Origin: Thermococcus argininiproducens
Lineage (GTDB): Archaea > Methanobacteriota_B > Thermococci > Thermococcales > Thermococcaceae
Direction of reading: 5' to 3'
Assembly (NCBI RefSeq): GCF_023746595.1
Contig: NZ_CP080572.1
Coordinates: 186,001 to 250,000, forward strand
DNA: 64,000 nt
Each line of letters begins with the position of its first letter. Position 1 is the first letter of the stretch. Positions 45,152-53,205 of this stretch are shown here, piece after piece. Made by a program: the position numbers and the translations under genes. A model generated the notes under the pieces. The model was not told where the DNA came from, made no database searches, and saw only the letters and a list, made by a program, of their open reading frames with translations.

Positions 45152-45195
45152 TAAATTTATAAATTCGAACTTATTAATGTTTAATACCGAACTTA
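45152..45195 (+). promoter_or_regulatory. HTH-gene promoter with a direct repeat
   Basis: After the TATA-like AAATTTATAAA (45154-45163) come two identical CGAACTTA boxes at 45166-45173 and 45188-45195, 22 bp apart, which is two helical turns. The second merges into the ribosome site region of the HTH gene. Possible operator for that small regulator. Confidence 0.4.
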
Positions 45196-45208
45196 AGAGG
45201 TGAATGAC

Positions 45209-45385
45209 ATGAGTGAAGAAATTGTTTTCAAAGTTTTGAAAGAAGCTGGAAAACCTCTGAGACCCGGAGATATAGCTAAAATTGCCGGGCTAGATAAAAA
45301 AGAAGTTAGTGAAGCAATCAAAAAGCTCAAAAAAGAAGGGAAGATCATATCTCCAAAGAGATGCTACTATGCCCCAGCTGAGTGA
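45209..45385 (+). CDS. small winged-helix DNA-binding protein
   Basis: A 58-residue HTH protein. The pattern VLKEAGKPLRPGDIAKIAG-LDKKEVSEAIKKLKKEG-KIISPKRCYY forms three helices and a wing, typical of compact archaeal MarR/ArsR-like winged helices. Its lone Cys (C52) lies in the wing and could sense redox or metal. ATG 45209 follows GAGGTGA. It precedes the ferritin-VIT1 fusion by 54 bp, which may be its target. Confidence 0.72.
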   Translation: MSEEIVFKVLKEAGKPLRPGDIAKIAGLDKKEVSEAIKKLKKEGKIISPKRCYYAPAE

Positions 45386-45439
45386 GTCTTCCGTTTATTT
45401 TATTAACTCAAAGCTCTTCTATATCTTTTGGGGGTTGAA

Positions 45440-46528
45440 ATGGAGGAAATGTTAAAAGAAGCAAGTAATTTTTATGAGGACGAATATAGCGACTCAGTAC
45501 TATACGCTTTCCTCAGCAGAGGAGAGAAGGATCCAAAGTTAAAAGAAGAGTTTTTAAGATTATCCCAGATAGAGTCAAGCCATGCAAAGTTCTGGTATGA
45601 TTTCCTAGTTAGAAGGAAGATTGTACCAAAAAAGGTCAAAATCAGCAAGTTTAAGCTTTTCTATGTAAAGTTTCTTAGAAAATTGCTAGGCCCAGGTACA
45701 ATGGTTTCACTTCTCGAAATGGGTGAGAACTCTGCCATTCAAAAATACTTCAAATTTCTCACAAAATACAAACTCAATGATGAAGAAAAAAAGATAGTCT
45801 CAAGCATAATTCTAGATGAACTCGAGCATGAGCGCTTTTTCTATGAAAGCAAAAAACGTTTTCACGTTGAGCACGTAAGGGACTTTGTCCTCGGAATGAA
45901 CGATGGACTTGTTGAGCTTTTAGGAGCAGTTACAGGACTTTCAGCAGTTTACCTCTATAATCCCAAGATAGTAGGAATAAGCGGCCTAATAGTAGGGGTT
46001 GCTGGAGCCCTTTCCATGGGAATAGGAGCTTTTATTTCAGTTCGCTCCCAGCGACAGGTAAACGAGAGCGTAAGACAGAGACTGGAAGTTCTTTTCAAAG
46101 TTTCCCCAGAAAGGGCTAAGGAGGAACTTATGACAAAGTTGCTCGAAAGTGGAATGCCAAAAAATATTGCAACAGAAGTCGCGGAAAAACTCTCTTCAAA
46201 TGAAAATGCAATCATCAACCTTCTTGTGCAGGGAGGAGAAGAAAATGAAATCCGTTCTGCCATCTATACAGGTCTAGCATATCTAACCGGAGTTGCCTTC
46301 CCAGTGGTTCCCTATTTTCTCGCTTCATCCTCCCTTATTGCATTGCCATTCTCAATCCTATTAGCTGGTACAGCGTTAGCTCTTGTTGCAACTGCAATCT
46401 CAATCCTTTCAGGAATTTCAATAAGAAAAAAGATAGGAGAGATGGTAACAACTGGACTGGGAGCAGCGTTTTTGAGTTATCTCTTCGGAAGATTGATGGA
46501 GAGCATATTCCACATCTCAACTCTTTAA
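45440..46528 (+). CDS. ferritin-like domain fused to VIT1/CCC1-type iron transporter (MbfA-like)
   Basis: A 362-residue fusion. An N-terminal erythrin/ferritin-like bundle (about 1-135) carries E and ExxH motifs (QIESSHAKFW; LDELEHERFFYE). Its C-terminal five-helix VIT1/CCC1 domain begins HVRDFVLGMNDGLVELLGAV and includes MGIGAFISVRSQRQVNE. In bacteria MbfA proteins of this build export iron and manganese. The combination suggests iron binding coupled to transport out of the cytoplasm. Start ATG 45440 follows GGGGGTT. Confidence 0.85.
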   Translation: MEEMLKEASNFYEDEYSDSVLYAFLSRGEKDPKLKEEFLRLSQIESSHAKFWYDFLVRRKIVPKKVKISKFKLFYVKFLRKLLGPGTMVSLLEMGENSAIQKYFKFLTKYKLNDEEKKIVSSIILDELEHERFFYESKKRFHVEHVRDFVLGMNDGLVELLGAVTGLSAVYLYNPKIVGISGLIVGVAGALSMGIGAFISVRSQRQVNESVRQRLEVLFKVSPERAKEELMTKLLESGMPKNIATEVAEKLSSNENAIINLLVQGGEENEIRSAIYTGLAYLTGVAFPVVPYFLASSSLIALPFSILLAGTALALVATAISILSGISIRKKIGEMVTTGLGAAFLSYLFGRLMESIFHISTL

Positions 46529-46536
46529 ATCTTTGC

Positions 46537-47301
46537 CTATGGCAGAGAATGTTTATGAAGTGGAATAACCACTGGGACACCAGAGACTTCGTGAATAACC
46601 ACCTTTACTCCATAAACTTCTTCAAAGAGTCTTGGTTTGAGAATCTCTTTACCTCCATCAGCTACTATTTCTCCATTTTTCATGAAAATAAATCTCTCAG
46701 CAAAACGAAGAGCTAGATTTACATCATGCATAACGATTATTGATGTTCCACCAGATGACACAAAATTTTTTGCTATTTCCATGACATCTAATTGGCTTTT
46801 TAAGTCAAGATTGTTAGTTGGTTCATCCATTAGAAGGATTTTCGGTTCTTGAGCCAAGGCCCTCGCTATACTTACTTTTTGGAGTTCTCCACCACTCAAC
46901 CTATTGCTATGTTTTAAAGCAAGATGTGAGATGTCGAGCTTTTTGAGGGTACTAGTCACCACCTCTATATCTCTTCTAGAAGGTCTAAGACCCATATATG
47001 GCCTTCTACCTAGAAGAACCATGTCAAAAACTGTCATAAACCCAGGAATAATCCTCTGTGGGACGTATGCAAGAAGTTTTGCCAGTTCATCTCTAGAATA
47101 TTCTTGAATAGACCTCTCCAAGACTTCAACTCCAGAACACTGAAGAAGCCCTGCAATGCACTTTAATAGAGTACTTTTTCCAGCACCATTCGGCCCAAGG
47201 ATAGCAACAAATTCTCCCTCCTCAACCTCAAGAGTTATCCCCTTTAACACATCAGAACCATTGTATGTGAAATAAAGTCCCTTAACTTTCACAGCTTTCA
47301 T
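46537..47301 (-). CDS. FecCD-type metal/metallophore ABC transporter ATPase
   Basis: A 254-residue ATPase with Walker A GPNGAGKST (about 38-46), signature LSGGELQ, Walker B LLMDEPTNNLD and H-loop VMHD. The family is FepC/BtuD/FhuC-like. It overlaps the permease gene by 4 bp. The last gene of an importer operon that starts at 49471. Confidence 0.9.
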   Translation of the reverse strand: MKAVKVKGLYFTYNGSDVLKGITLEVEEGEFVAILGPNGAGKSTLLKCIAGLLQCSGVEVLERSIQEYSRDELAKLLAYVPQRIIPGFMTVFDMVLLGRRPYMGLRPSRRDIEVVTSTLKKLDISHLALKHSNRLSGGELQKVSIARALAQEPKILLMDEPTNNLDLKSQLDVMEIAKNFVSSGGTSIIVMHDVNLALRFAERFIFMKNGEIVADGGKEILKPRLFEEVYGVKVVIHEVSGVPVVIPLHKHSLP

Positions 47302-48338
47302 CGCCGTCCCTCCATCCTTATAAGAAGGTAAATGAACATGGGGGCACCAAGAAAAGACGTTACAACACCAACAGGTAGGGTCATTGGTGAAAAGACTAAC
47401 CTTGCAACAGTATCAGCCACAAGGAGAAGAAGACCTCCTGCTAGAGCCGATAATGGAATTAAAAAGCGATAATCCCCTCCGACTAAGAGTCTAATAGCAT
47501 GTGGGGCTATCAACCCCACAAATCCTATAACTCCCACAAAAGCTACACTCACTGCCGTAATCATGGCCGCAAGGAAGGTAGAGATCAATCTAACTCTCTC
47601 AACATCAACACCAACTGATTTAGCCACATCATCTCCTATAGCAGAGGCATTTAAATCCCAGCGTTTTATAATGAAGTACGTGAGCACGGGAATAAAGACA
47701 GCTAAAAGTATCATATCTTCCTGCCATGTTGCTCTACCAAGATCTCCAAAGCTCCAATAAACCATGGCAGCAAGTTGCAACTCATTAGCAAAATACTGGA
47801 CAAGTGTTGTTAGGGCAATAAAAAGGGAACTCATAGCAACCCCGGCTAGAATTATTGCCTCAGGACTCAGACCTTTTAGCTTAGCAAGAGCTAGGATAAC
47901 TATTGTAGCACTTATTGCTCCAAAGAAAGCAAAGAGAACAACTGTATAAGGATTGTCTAGGATTATCCTGCCTGAACTTTCTGCATAACCTGCCCCTAAT
48001 AATATAGCAAAGGATGCGCCAAACATAGCCCCATGAGAAACCCCCATTGTAAATGGGGTCGCCAGAGGGTTTCTAAGAAAGCCCTGCATAACTGCTCCTG
48101 CTATGGCCAGAGATGCTCCCACAATAATTCCTGCGATCACCCTAGGAAGACGAATATTCCAAATGACAAGATGGGCACTTTCACTTCCTACTCCAACGAG
48201 CGCATTGAAAACCTCTTCTAAGGAAAGTCTATAACCACCACGCGCTATGGAATAGAGACTAACAAAAACAAGAAGAAAAGAAAGAAAAATACCAACCAAC
48301 ACTTTTCTAGCAATGTAATGCTCATAGTTCATATGCAT
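47298..48338 (-). CDS. FecCD-family ABC permease
   Basis: A 346-residue integral membrane protein with about ten helices. The BtuC/FecD motif blocks GASLAIAGAVMQGFLRNPLA and VAFVGVIGFVGLIAPHAIRLLVG (in short) are clear. The usual substrates are vitamin B12, iron-siderophores, haem or molybdate/tungstate-type complexes. The start at 48338 gives a TGATG overlap with the binding-protein stop; ATG 48332 is an alternative. Confidence 0.9.
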   Translation of the reverse strand: MHMNYEHYIARKVLVGIFLSFLLVFVSLYSIARGGYRLSLEEVFNALVGVGSESAHLVIWNIRLPRVIAGIIVGASLAIAGAVMQGFLRNPLATPFTMGVSHGAMFGASFAILLGAGYAESSGRIILDNPYTVVLFAFFGAISATIVILALAKLKGLSPEAIILAGVAMSSLFIALTTLVQYFANELQLAAMVYWSFGDLGRATWQEDMILLAVFIPVLTYFIIKRWDLNASAIGDDVAKSVGVDVERVRLISTFLAAMITAVSVAFVGVIGFVGLIAPHAIRLLVGGDYRFLIPLSALAGGLLLLVADTVARLVFSPMTLPVGVVTSFLGAPMFIYLLIRMEGRR

Positions 48339-49471
48339 CACGGTGAAGTGGGTAAGGAATATTCAACAGTCCCATTTGCCAATTCAATTCTACCAAATCC
48401 GCCAAATTGAGTGGCCATTTCTTTGTAAACTGGCTTTCCAACTAGGAATGTATATATTTCATCAGCCCTTTCTACTGGATCCACATCCCTAAAACGCTCC
48501 GGGTATAGTATTTTCCCAATGAAATACGTGTCTGCTAGAGCAGTCCCAATATTGGTTGTGTAAAAGTTGTATGGTAGTATACCATAGATGTTACCCTCTT
48601 TTACAGCAGTTAATGAGTTATAGAACTCTGGATTCTTGTTGTAGTCATCAAGCACGAGGCTTAACCCGCCTTCATCAAGAAATAGATATTCTGGGTTCCA
48701 CTCAAGGAGCTTTTCTTTGTCTATAAACTTATGACCTTCGCCAAGCTCCTCGGCCACATTATTGGCATGTAATACGACAAAAGGCGGGTATTTGGCTTCG
48801 GTGCTCTCTATCCCATGTGCTCCCTTATAACCTATACCCCCAATGTAGACACTGGGACTTTTAGTGTTCTCAGTACGCTTTATGAGGTCTTCCTGTATAG
48901 ACCTAATGAAGTTCAGAACGTCTTCAGCACGCTTCTCATTTCCAAGGATCTTACCTGCTAATTCAATAGATCTAAATAGCTCTTCATCTTCAAATGTGGT
49001 CAATTGGCCATAACTAAGGACAATTACTGGGATACCGGTCTTCTCCTGTATTTCATCGGCTGTTTTGCTATCAACATAGGTTATGAATATAACATCTGGT
49101 TTGAGATTAATCAATGCCTCGAGATCAGGAAGCTTCCCTGGTCCCCCGGGTCCTATAATAGGGAGATTTTTAAGTTCCGGATGAGCCATTATGTAGGGCC
49201 TACCATAAGAATAACGCTTCTCAAACTCTTCGACACCTACCACCTTATCAGTGGCATTTAGGTAAACCACTAGTCTTAAAGCACCAGGTCCTGTCGCAAC
49301 AACTTTAGTGACCTCTGATGGAACCTCAACGTTTCTTCCCAGCAAATCAGTGACAGTGATGTATTGAGTACTTGTAGAAGTGCTGCTAGTTATTGAGCTT
49401 TGTGAGCTATTTATACATCCACTGATTAAAAGAATCAACAACATACCGAGCAAAAGTGGAATCTTCTTCAT
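48338..49471 (-). CDS. metal/metallophore ABC transporter binding lipoprotein
   Basis: A 377-residue periplasmic-binding-type lipoprotein with lipobox ISGC (C19) and the FepB/BtuF two-lobe fold: [32 protein letters not shown] and the [21 protein letters not shown] end block. A Ser/Thr linker follows the lipid anchor. Related proteins bind iron-siderophores or B12. It follows the FmdE-like gene by 4 bp, so that protein may act on the imported metal. Confidence 0.88.
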   Translation of the reverse strand: MKKIPLLLGMLLILLISGCINSSQSSITSSTSTSTQYITVTDLLGRNVEVPSEVTKVVATGPGALRLVVYLNATDKVVGVEEFEKRYSYGRPYIMAHPELKNLPIIGPGGPGKLPDLEALINLKPDVIFITYVDSKTADEIQEKTGIPVIVLSYGQLTTFEDEELFRSIELAGKILGNEKRAEDVLNFIRSIQEDLIKRTENTKSPSVYIGGIGYKGAHGIESTEAKYPPFVVLHANNVAEELGEGHKFIDKEKLLEWNPEYLFLDEGGLSLVLDDYNKNPEFYNSLTAVKEGNIYGILPYNFYTTNIGTALADTYFIGKILYPERFRDVDPVERADEIYTFLVGKPVYKEMATQFGGFGRIELANGTVEYSLPTSP

Positions 49472-49475
49472 TTTA

Positions 49476-50189
49476 TCACCTCCTAAAACTATTAACCTCC
49501 ACTATCCCCCTCCCAATTACGGCATAATATCTTTCTCCCGCGCATCTCAAACAAACTTGCTCACTATCGAAAGATACTGCCCTTGTAGACATTACAAGCT
49601 CATTGCACTTAGCACAGCGAACACTTTCAAATATTGGAGCTTGTTCAACTGGCGGAACCCTAACTTTTTCAATCTTAAATTCATCTTTTGGGAGTTTTAA
49701 CATGGCCCTTGCCGCCTCTTCCCAAAGTTCCCAAAGGCGTTTTCTTTCCTCAGGTGTTCCTTTCCTTTCTCTGACAACTTTAGTGAAGAGTTCCACAGCG
49801 CCCGAGGGATAGTGCTTTCTCAATTTTTCTGCATCAGCATAAACTCTAACTCCTTCCCAGGTTGAGCGTTTGACAAGCGTGAGAGCAGTTTTTCCGAGGT
49901 CCCAATATATAAGAGAATTGTTTCCCAATGTACAGCCTGTTGTCACTTGAACACCATCTGTGAAGCAACTATTAATCTCAACTATTGCCAAGATGCTTTC
50001 ATCAACACTTTCAGAATGATCAACTCTTCTAACGCCAAGCTCTTCCATAGCTATTAATGAAGCCCTAATGCCAAGAGCAAGATACGGACAGACATGTCCA
50101 TGAAATTGCCTAGCGTATTCAAGGATTTCTTCAACTTTTCCTTCCTTAATAAGTTGATTGATCATGAACACGGTATCACCAAGAGCCAT
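49476..50189 (-). CDS. FmdE-family metal-binding protein
   Basis: A 237-residue protein. The FmdE-type domain (1-150) shows [15 protein letters not shown] and [16 protein letters not shown], whose Cys and His could ligate a metal. A C-terminal zinc ribbon ([12 protein letters not shown]) is attached. FmdE is named after subunit E of tungsten formylmethanofuran dehydrogenase. Members without the dehydrogenase are often near FecCD-type importers, and are thought to handle Mo/W or similar metals. Start ATG 50189; the gene begins the importer operon. Confidence 0.8.
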   Translation of the reverse strand: MALGDTVFMINQLIKEGKVEEILEYARQFHGHVCPYLALGIRASLIAMEELGVRRVDHSESVDESILAIVEINSCFTDGVQVTTGCTLGNNSLIYWDLGKTALTLVKRSTWEGVRVYADAEKLRKHYPSGAVELFTKVVRERKGTPEERKRLWELWEEAARAMLKLPKDEFKIEKVRVPPVEQAPIFESVRCAKCNELVMSTRAVSFDSEQVCLRCAGERYYAVIGRGIVEVNSFRR

Positions 50190-50252
50190 TATAGTGACAC
50201 ATTTTTAATATTTTTTAAATATTAGTGTTACTAACCAAAGGTTCACAAAAAA

Positions 50253-50266
50253 TGTGCATATGCACA
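50253..50266 (+). promoter_or_regulatory. perfect 14-bp palindrome between FmdE and NifX-like genes
   Basis: TGTGCATATGCACA is a perfect palindrome directly upstream of the NifX-like gene's TATA box (AGTTTATATTTG, 50269-50280). The divergent importer promoter (TATTTAAAAAAT, about 50224-50213, minus strand) lies on its other side. It could control both. A further imperfect dyad TAGTGACAC / GTGTTACTA spans about 50191-50233 in the importer leader. Confidence 0.55.
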
Positions 50267-50308
50267 AAGTTTATATTTGAAACCTCTTTCATTATTTTGG
50301 TGGTGTAA

Positions 50309-50710
50309 ATGAGAATAGCAATACCTGCTGAGGATGACAAAGGCCTAGAAAGCAACGTAAGTAGGCATTTTGGAAGAGCTAAATACTTTGTTTTTGTTGA
50401 TCTTGAAAATGGTAAAATTAAAAATACTGAAGTTGTGGAAGTGCCTTTTGATAAACATGGACCTGGAGACTTGCCAAATTTCATCAAGGAGAACGACAGC
50501 AAAGTAATTTTAGCTTATGGAATGGGAAGGAGAGCAATAGAATATTTCAACAACCTCGGTATTGAAGTTATTACTGGAGCTCATGGCAAAATCAAAGATA
50601 TAGTTGAGGCATTTATTCACCAAGTTCTTGAAATTGATCCCTACTGGAAAAAGAAGATTGAAGAAGACAAAAAGAGAGAAGGACACCACGAACACAGTTG
50701 TCATACCTAA
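50309..50710 (+). CDS. NifX/NafY-like dinitrogenase cofactor-type protein with His-rich tail
   Basis: A 133-residue protein with the NifX/NifB-C fold: MRIAIPAEDDKGLESNVSRHFGRAKYF at the start (in separate blocks AIPAEDDKG and SRHFGRAKYF), then VVEVPFDK and a Gly-rich ILAYGMGRRA turn. The tail GHHEHSCH looks metal-binding. Relatives bind Fe-S/Mo precursors, but no nitrogenase is present. Divergence from the FmdE-importer operon across a palindrome suggests a role in metal-cofactor handling. GGTGGTG precedes the ATG. Confidence 0.8.
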   Translation: MRIAIPAEDDKGLESNVSRHFGRAKYFVFVDLENGKIKNTEVVEVPFDKHGPGDLPNFIKENDSKVILAYGMGRRAIEYFNNLGIEVITGAHGKIKDIVEAFIHQVLEIDPYWKKKIEEDKKREGHHEHSCHT

Positions 50711-50731
50711 ACTTCTCTCTACCTAAGTGAA

Positions 50732-50956
50732 CTACCTCGCCCTTACGGACGAGGCTTCGTGAGAGTTCATTTGGCATCCCGTTACCGGTAGCCTCACTCT
50801 CACGGGCCGGTTCACGCGGCCACTACCAGCTATCCTCCCAACGGAGGAATCGCCGGCTACCTCTTAAATCACTGAACCAGTCGTTACTATTGGTAAGAGT
50901 ATTTAAACCTTTCGGCCTTTTATCCCTTTCCGAAAGAGGTCTTCCCGCCCGATTAT
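50732..50956 (+). mobile_element. IS200/IS605-type left-end remnant (long copy)
   Basis: The 321-bp gap after the NifX-like gene contains no gene. It has hairpins CCTCGCCC-TTA-CGGACGAGG (50736-50754), GTGAGAGT with ACTCTCAC, and GGGCCGG with GCGGCC, followed by CCCAACGG, GAATCGCCGGCTAC, GTATTTAAAC and a CCGAAAGAGGTCTTCCCGCC block. The second half aligns with 4516-4655. The whole looks like a left end of an IS200/IS605-family element with promoter but no downstream transposase. Confidence 0.55.
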
Positions 50957-51031
50957 AAACATACTTTGAAACAGAGGCCCTCATATCACTATTGAAACAA
51001 AAATACAGGGAGGAGAAAAGTTCAATGAGTT

Positions 51032-51380
51032 TCACTTTTTATAAGCCACATAAATATCTGCTTCTATGATTTTCATATTTTTTGTGACATAATGATGCAC
51101 AAAATATAAGTTCCCCTGCGCATCCAGCACCGGCTCCCCAGCAAAGTTAGAAACTATTTCCTCTGGCTCCCTCCATCCGTCTTTTGTTTTCAAAGATCTA
51201 AATATTGCAGGGCCGGGATATCCAAGCCGACTTTGCCCGGTGAACCATAATTCATTGCCCTCTGGAGTTATGAAAGGCTGATCCTCATTAAGTTCGCTGT
51301 TTATATTTGGGACCTTTCTCGGATTCACCCATAACCCGTTTACATAATCCATCATGCATATGTCCCCACCACATCCCTGA
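51032..51380 (-). pseudogene. truncated TolB/WD40-like protein, 3' part only
   Basis: About 105 codons of a beta-propeller repeat protein: SELNEDQPFITPEGNELWFT and GYPGPAIFRSLKTKDGW are typical TolB/PD40-type repeats. Propellers need several such repeats, but only one and a half remain. Reading upstream, the frame runs into a GC-rich hairpin remnant (51381-51475), which supplies the apparent N terminus. The 5' part is not found in the window. Most simply, an element insertion or deletion removed it. Confidence 0.6.
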
Positions 51381-51475
51381 CCTCCTCCCTGTTTTTTAAG
51401 GTGGGGAGGTTTGAGGAGCTTCATTAAAGCCCATTTTGATTGGGCTTTTCAACCCCTCCGGGAGGGTCTTCCCTA
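51381..51475 (-). mobile_element. small hairpin element next to the truncated gene
   Basis: It contains GACCTCCTCCCTGTTTTTTA, AGGTGGGGAGG, then the perfect hairpin AAGCCCA-TTTTGAT-TGGGCTT (about 51426-51446) and CCCCTCCGGGAGGG. The GACCTCCTCCCTG start is shared with the other remnants. Its junction with the truncated TolB-like gene suggests involvement in that gene's loss. Confidence 0.45.
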
Positions 51476-51508
51476 AATGATAAATATCTTTGTTGTTATT
51501 CTTAATAC

Positions 51509-52420
51509 ATGGAGAGAAAACTCAAAGTTGCCTTGCTCCTCTCACTACTGTCACCTTTCTTCGGTGAAGTAATGAGTGGATCAACTCCCCCTCTGGAAAT
51601 CATAAACCCCTTCAGTCTCCTCTTTTTATGGGCCTTTTATGGAGGGGGTGTTCTTTTAATTAGAGAAGCATGGATACGATGGGACAGAGGTTATCTCCGA
51701 CTTATGCTCCTTGGAATTGCATATGGCATCATAGAAGAAGGCTTGGCTGTTAAATCCTTTTTTGACCCAAACTGGATGGATTTAGGAGTTTTGGCAACCT
51801 ATGGTAGAATCTTCGAGACAAATATGGTATGGGCAGTTTGGCTCTCCATTTTTCACGCAGTCTTCAGTATTTCCATCCCAATTCTCTTAATTGAGATTTT
51901 TTATCCAGACTTTAAAGAAAAATCATTATTAGCAAAAAGAGGATTGAAAATAACGTTTGTAGCTTTTGTATCTGCTTTGATAATAACGTTTTTCCTGTTG
52001 AACCCCTATTCACCCCCATTGATTCAGTATTTCCTAACTTTTCTGCTTGCTCTTTTTTTGATTTTCGAGGTAAAAAGAATAAGAAAAAACCTATCCATAG
52101 AGTGGGAGTTTGTCCAAAGACACCCAATGTTATATGGAACATTCTTTACTATTTCCCTTTTTATTCTCTATTTGATCATACCAAATACAAAAATTCCTTT
52201 TGTAATTCCATTGCTTTTAGGCCCTGTAATCACTGTCCATTTATACGGCCAAATGAGGAATTTAAACACAAAACAACTACTTGCGCTTGTGCTGGGGCTC
52301 TTAGGCCCATTTCTTCTTTTTTATGATATAGTACTAGAACTTAATGGAATTTTTGGTATGTCCATTGTTGGTATCGGAACATTCTTAATTTTGCTCAAAA
52401 AATACCTAGAGTTGAAATAG
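51509..52420 (+). CDS. hypothetical polytopic membrane protein
   Basis: A 303-residue membrane protein with about eight or nine hydrophobic helices. A polar segment GIIEEGLAVKSFFDPNWMDL between TM helices 2 and 3 carries two adjacent Glu residues, distantly like the EExxxR motif of CPBP-type intramembrane proteases, but the pattern is not convincing. No family assigned. The TATA-like GATAAATATC (51479-51488) is about 21 bp upstream of the ATG and no ribosome site is seen, so translation may be leaderless. Confidence 0.6.
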   Translation: MERKLKVALLLSLLSPFFGEVMSGSTPPLEIINPFSLLFLWAFYGGGVLLIREAWIRWDRGYLRLMLLGIAYGIIEEGLAVKSFFDPNWMDLGVLATYGRIFETNMVWAVWLSIFHAVFSISIPILLIEIFYPDFKEKSLLAKRGLKITFVAFVSALIITFFLLNPYSPPLIQYFLTFLLALFLIFEVKRIRKNLSIEWEFVQRHPMLYGTFFTISLFILYLIIPNTKIPFVIPLLLGPVITVHLYGQMRNLNTKQLLALVLGLLGPFLLFYDIVLELNGIFGMSIVGIGTFLILLKKYLELK

Positions 52421-52451
52421 GGGGTTAAAAGAGGATAAGAGGAACAAGTTC

Positions 52452-52814
52452 TCACTCCAATTCAGAAGCTTCATAAAGTGCTATTTCCTCACTTTCATCA
52501 ATGAATTTTGCCTCGTACGTTTTAGTTTCCCCATTAGTTGTGACTTCCATAATAACCCTCTTGGGGGAAAGTTTCTCCCCAGTGGTGACTTCCTTAGTTT
52601 CTATGGCCTGAGTAAAGAAATCTCCTTTTCTTTCAAATTTAAAAACAAGCGTGTCTTCTCGCATCTCATAACCCTTATAAATAGCCCCTCCCATTCGAAA
52701 GGTAGCTTTAAGTTTTATTATTCTTTCTTTATTTTCCCTAGAAGAATTCTGGAAATACACTAAACCTGCAACTGCAATGAAAATTAAAATTAAAATAACA
52801 ATTGGCTTTCTCAT
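52452..52814 (-). CDS. hypothetical membrane-anchored protein
   Basis: A 120-residue protein with an N-terminal hydrophobic anchor (about 4-22) and a beta-rich exported domain. The charged strands (VFKFERKGDFFTQAIETKEV) suggest an all-beta fold. ATG 52814 follows GGTGAACATT. It lies downstream of the copper genes on the same strand, 68 bp from the thioredoxin gene, and could belong to that region. No motif for copper is seen. Confidence 0.55.
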   Translation of the reverse strand: MRKPIVILILIFIAVAGLVYFQNSSRENKERIIKLKATFRMGGAIYKGYEMREDTLVFKFERKGDFFTQAIETKEVTTGEKLSPKRVIMEVTTNGETKTYEAKFIDESEEIALYEASELE

Positions 52815-52882
52815 AATGTTCACCAATTTAGGATTCGTTTAAAAATATAAAAGCTTGGCGAAAGGTTCAAACTCGTTTGAAG

Positions 52883-53194
52883 TTAAACTTTGAGTAGCTT
52901 TTTTAGTCTTTCTTCCACTTCCTCTTTTCTCCTCACTAAGTTTTGCCTGTCAACTTCTCCACCTTTCTTTAGATAAACTAACGTTGGAACATTCAATATC
53001 TCAAAAGTCTGGGCCACCCTAGGATATTTCTCTATATCAACTTCCCAAAATTCTACTTCCTTGTACTTCTCACTAAGTTCATGCATAAATGGTTCAATCA
53101 TCTTGCATGGAGGGCAGCCGGGAGAAGAAAACCAAAGGAGGGTATATTTAGCCCTCTTGATCACTTCAAAATCTCCATCAAATTCTTTAATCAT
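52883..53194 (-). CDS. thioredoxin-like protein
   Basis: A 103-residue thioredoxin fold. The active site GCPPCK is at about residues 26-31 and the cis-Pro is in NVPTLVYL. PP between the two cysteines is unusual compared with WCGPC thioredoxin. Coupled with the copper ATPase gene by 11 bp (its ribosome site GAGGTGG overlaps the end of copA), it may reduce thiols or help deliver copper. ATG 53194 is preferred to the upstream ATG 53209. Confidence 0.85.
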   Translation of the reverse strand: MIKEFDGDFEVIKRAKYTLLWFSSPGCPPCKMIEPFMHELSEKYKEVEFWEVDIEKYPRVAQTFEILNVPTLVYLKKGGEVDRQNLVRRKEEVEERLKKLLKV

Positions 53195-53205
53195 TCTTAA
53201 CCACC

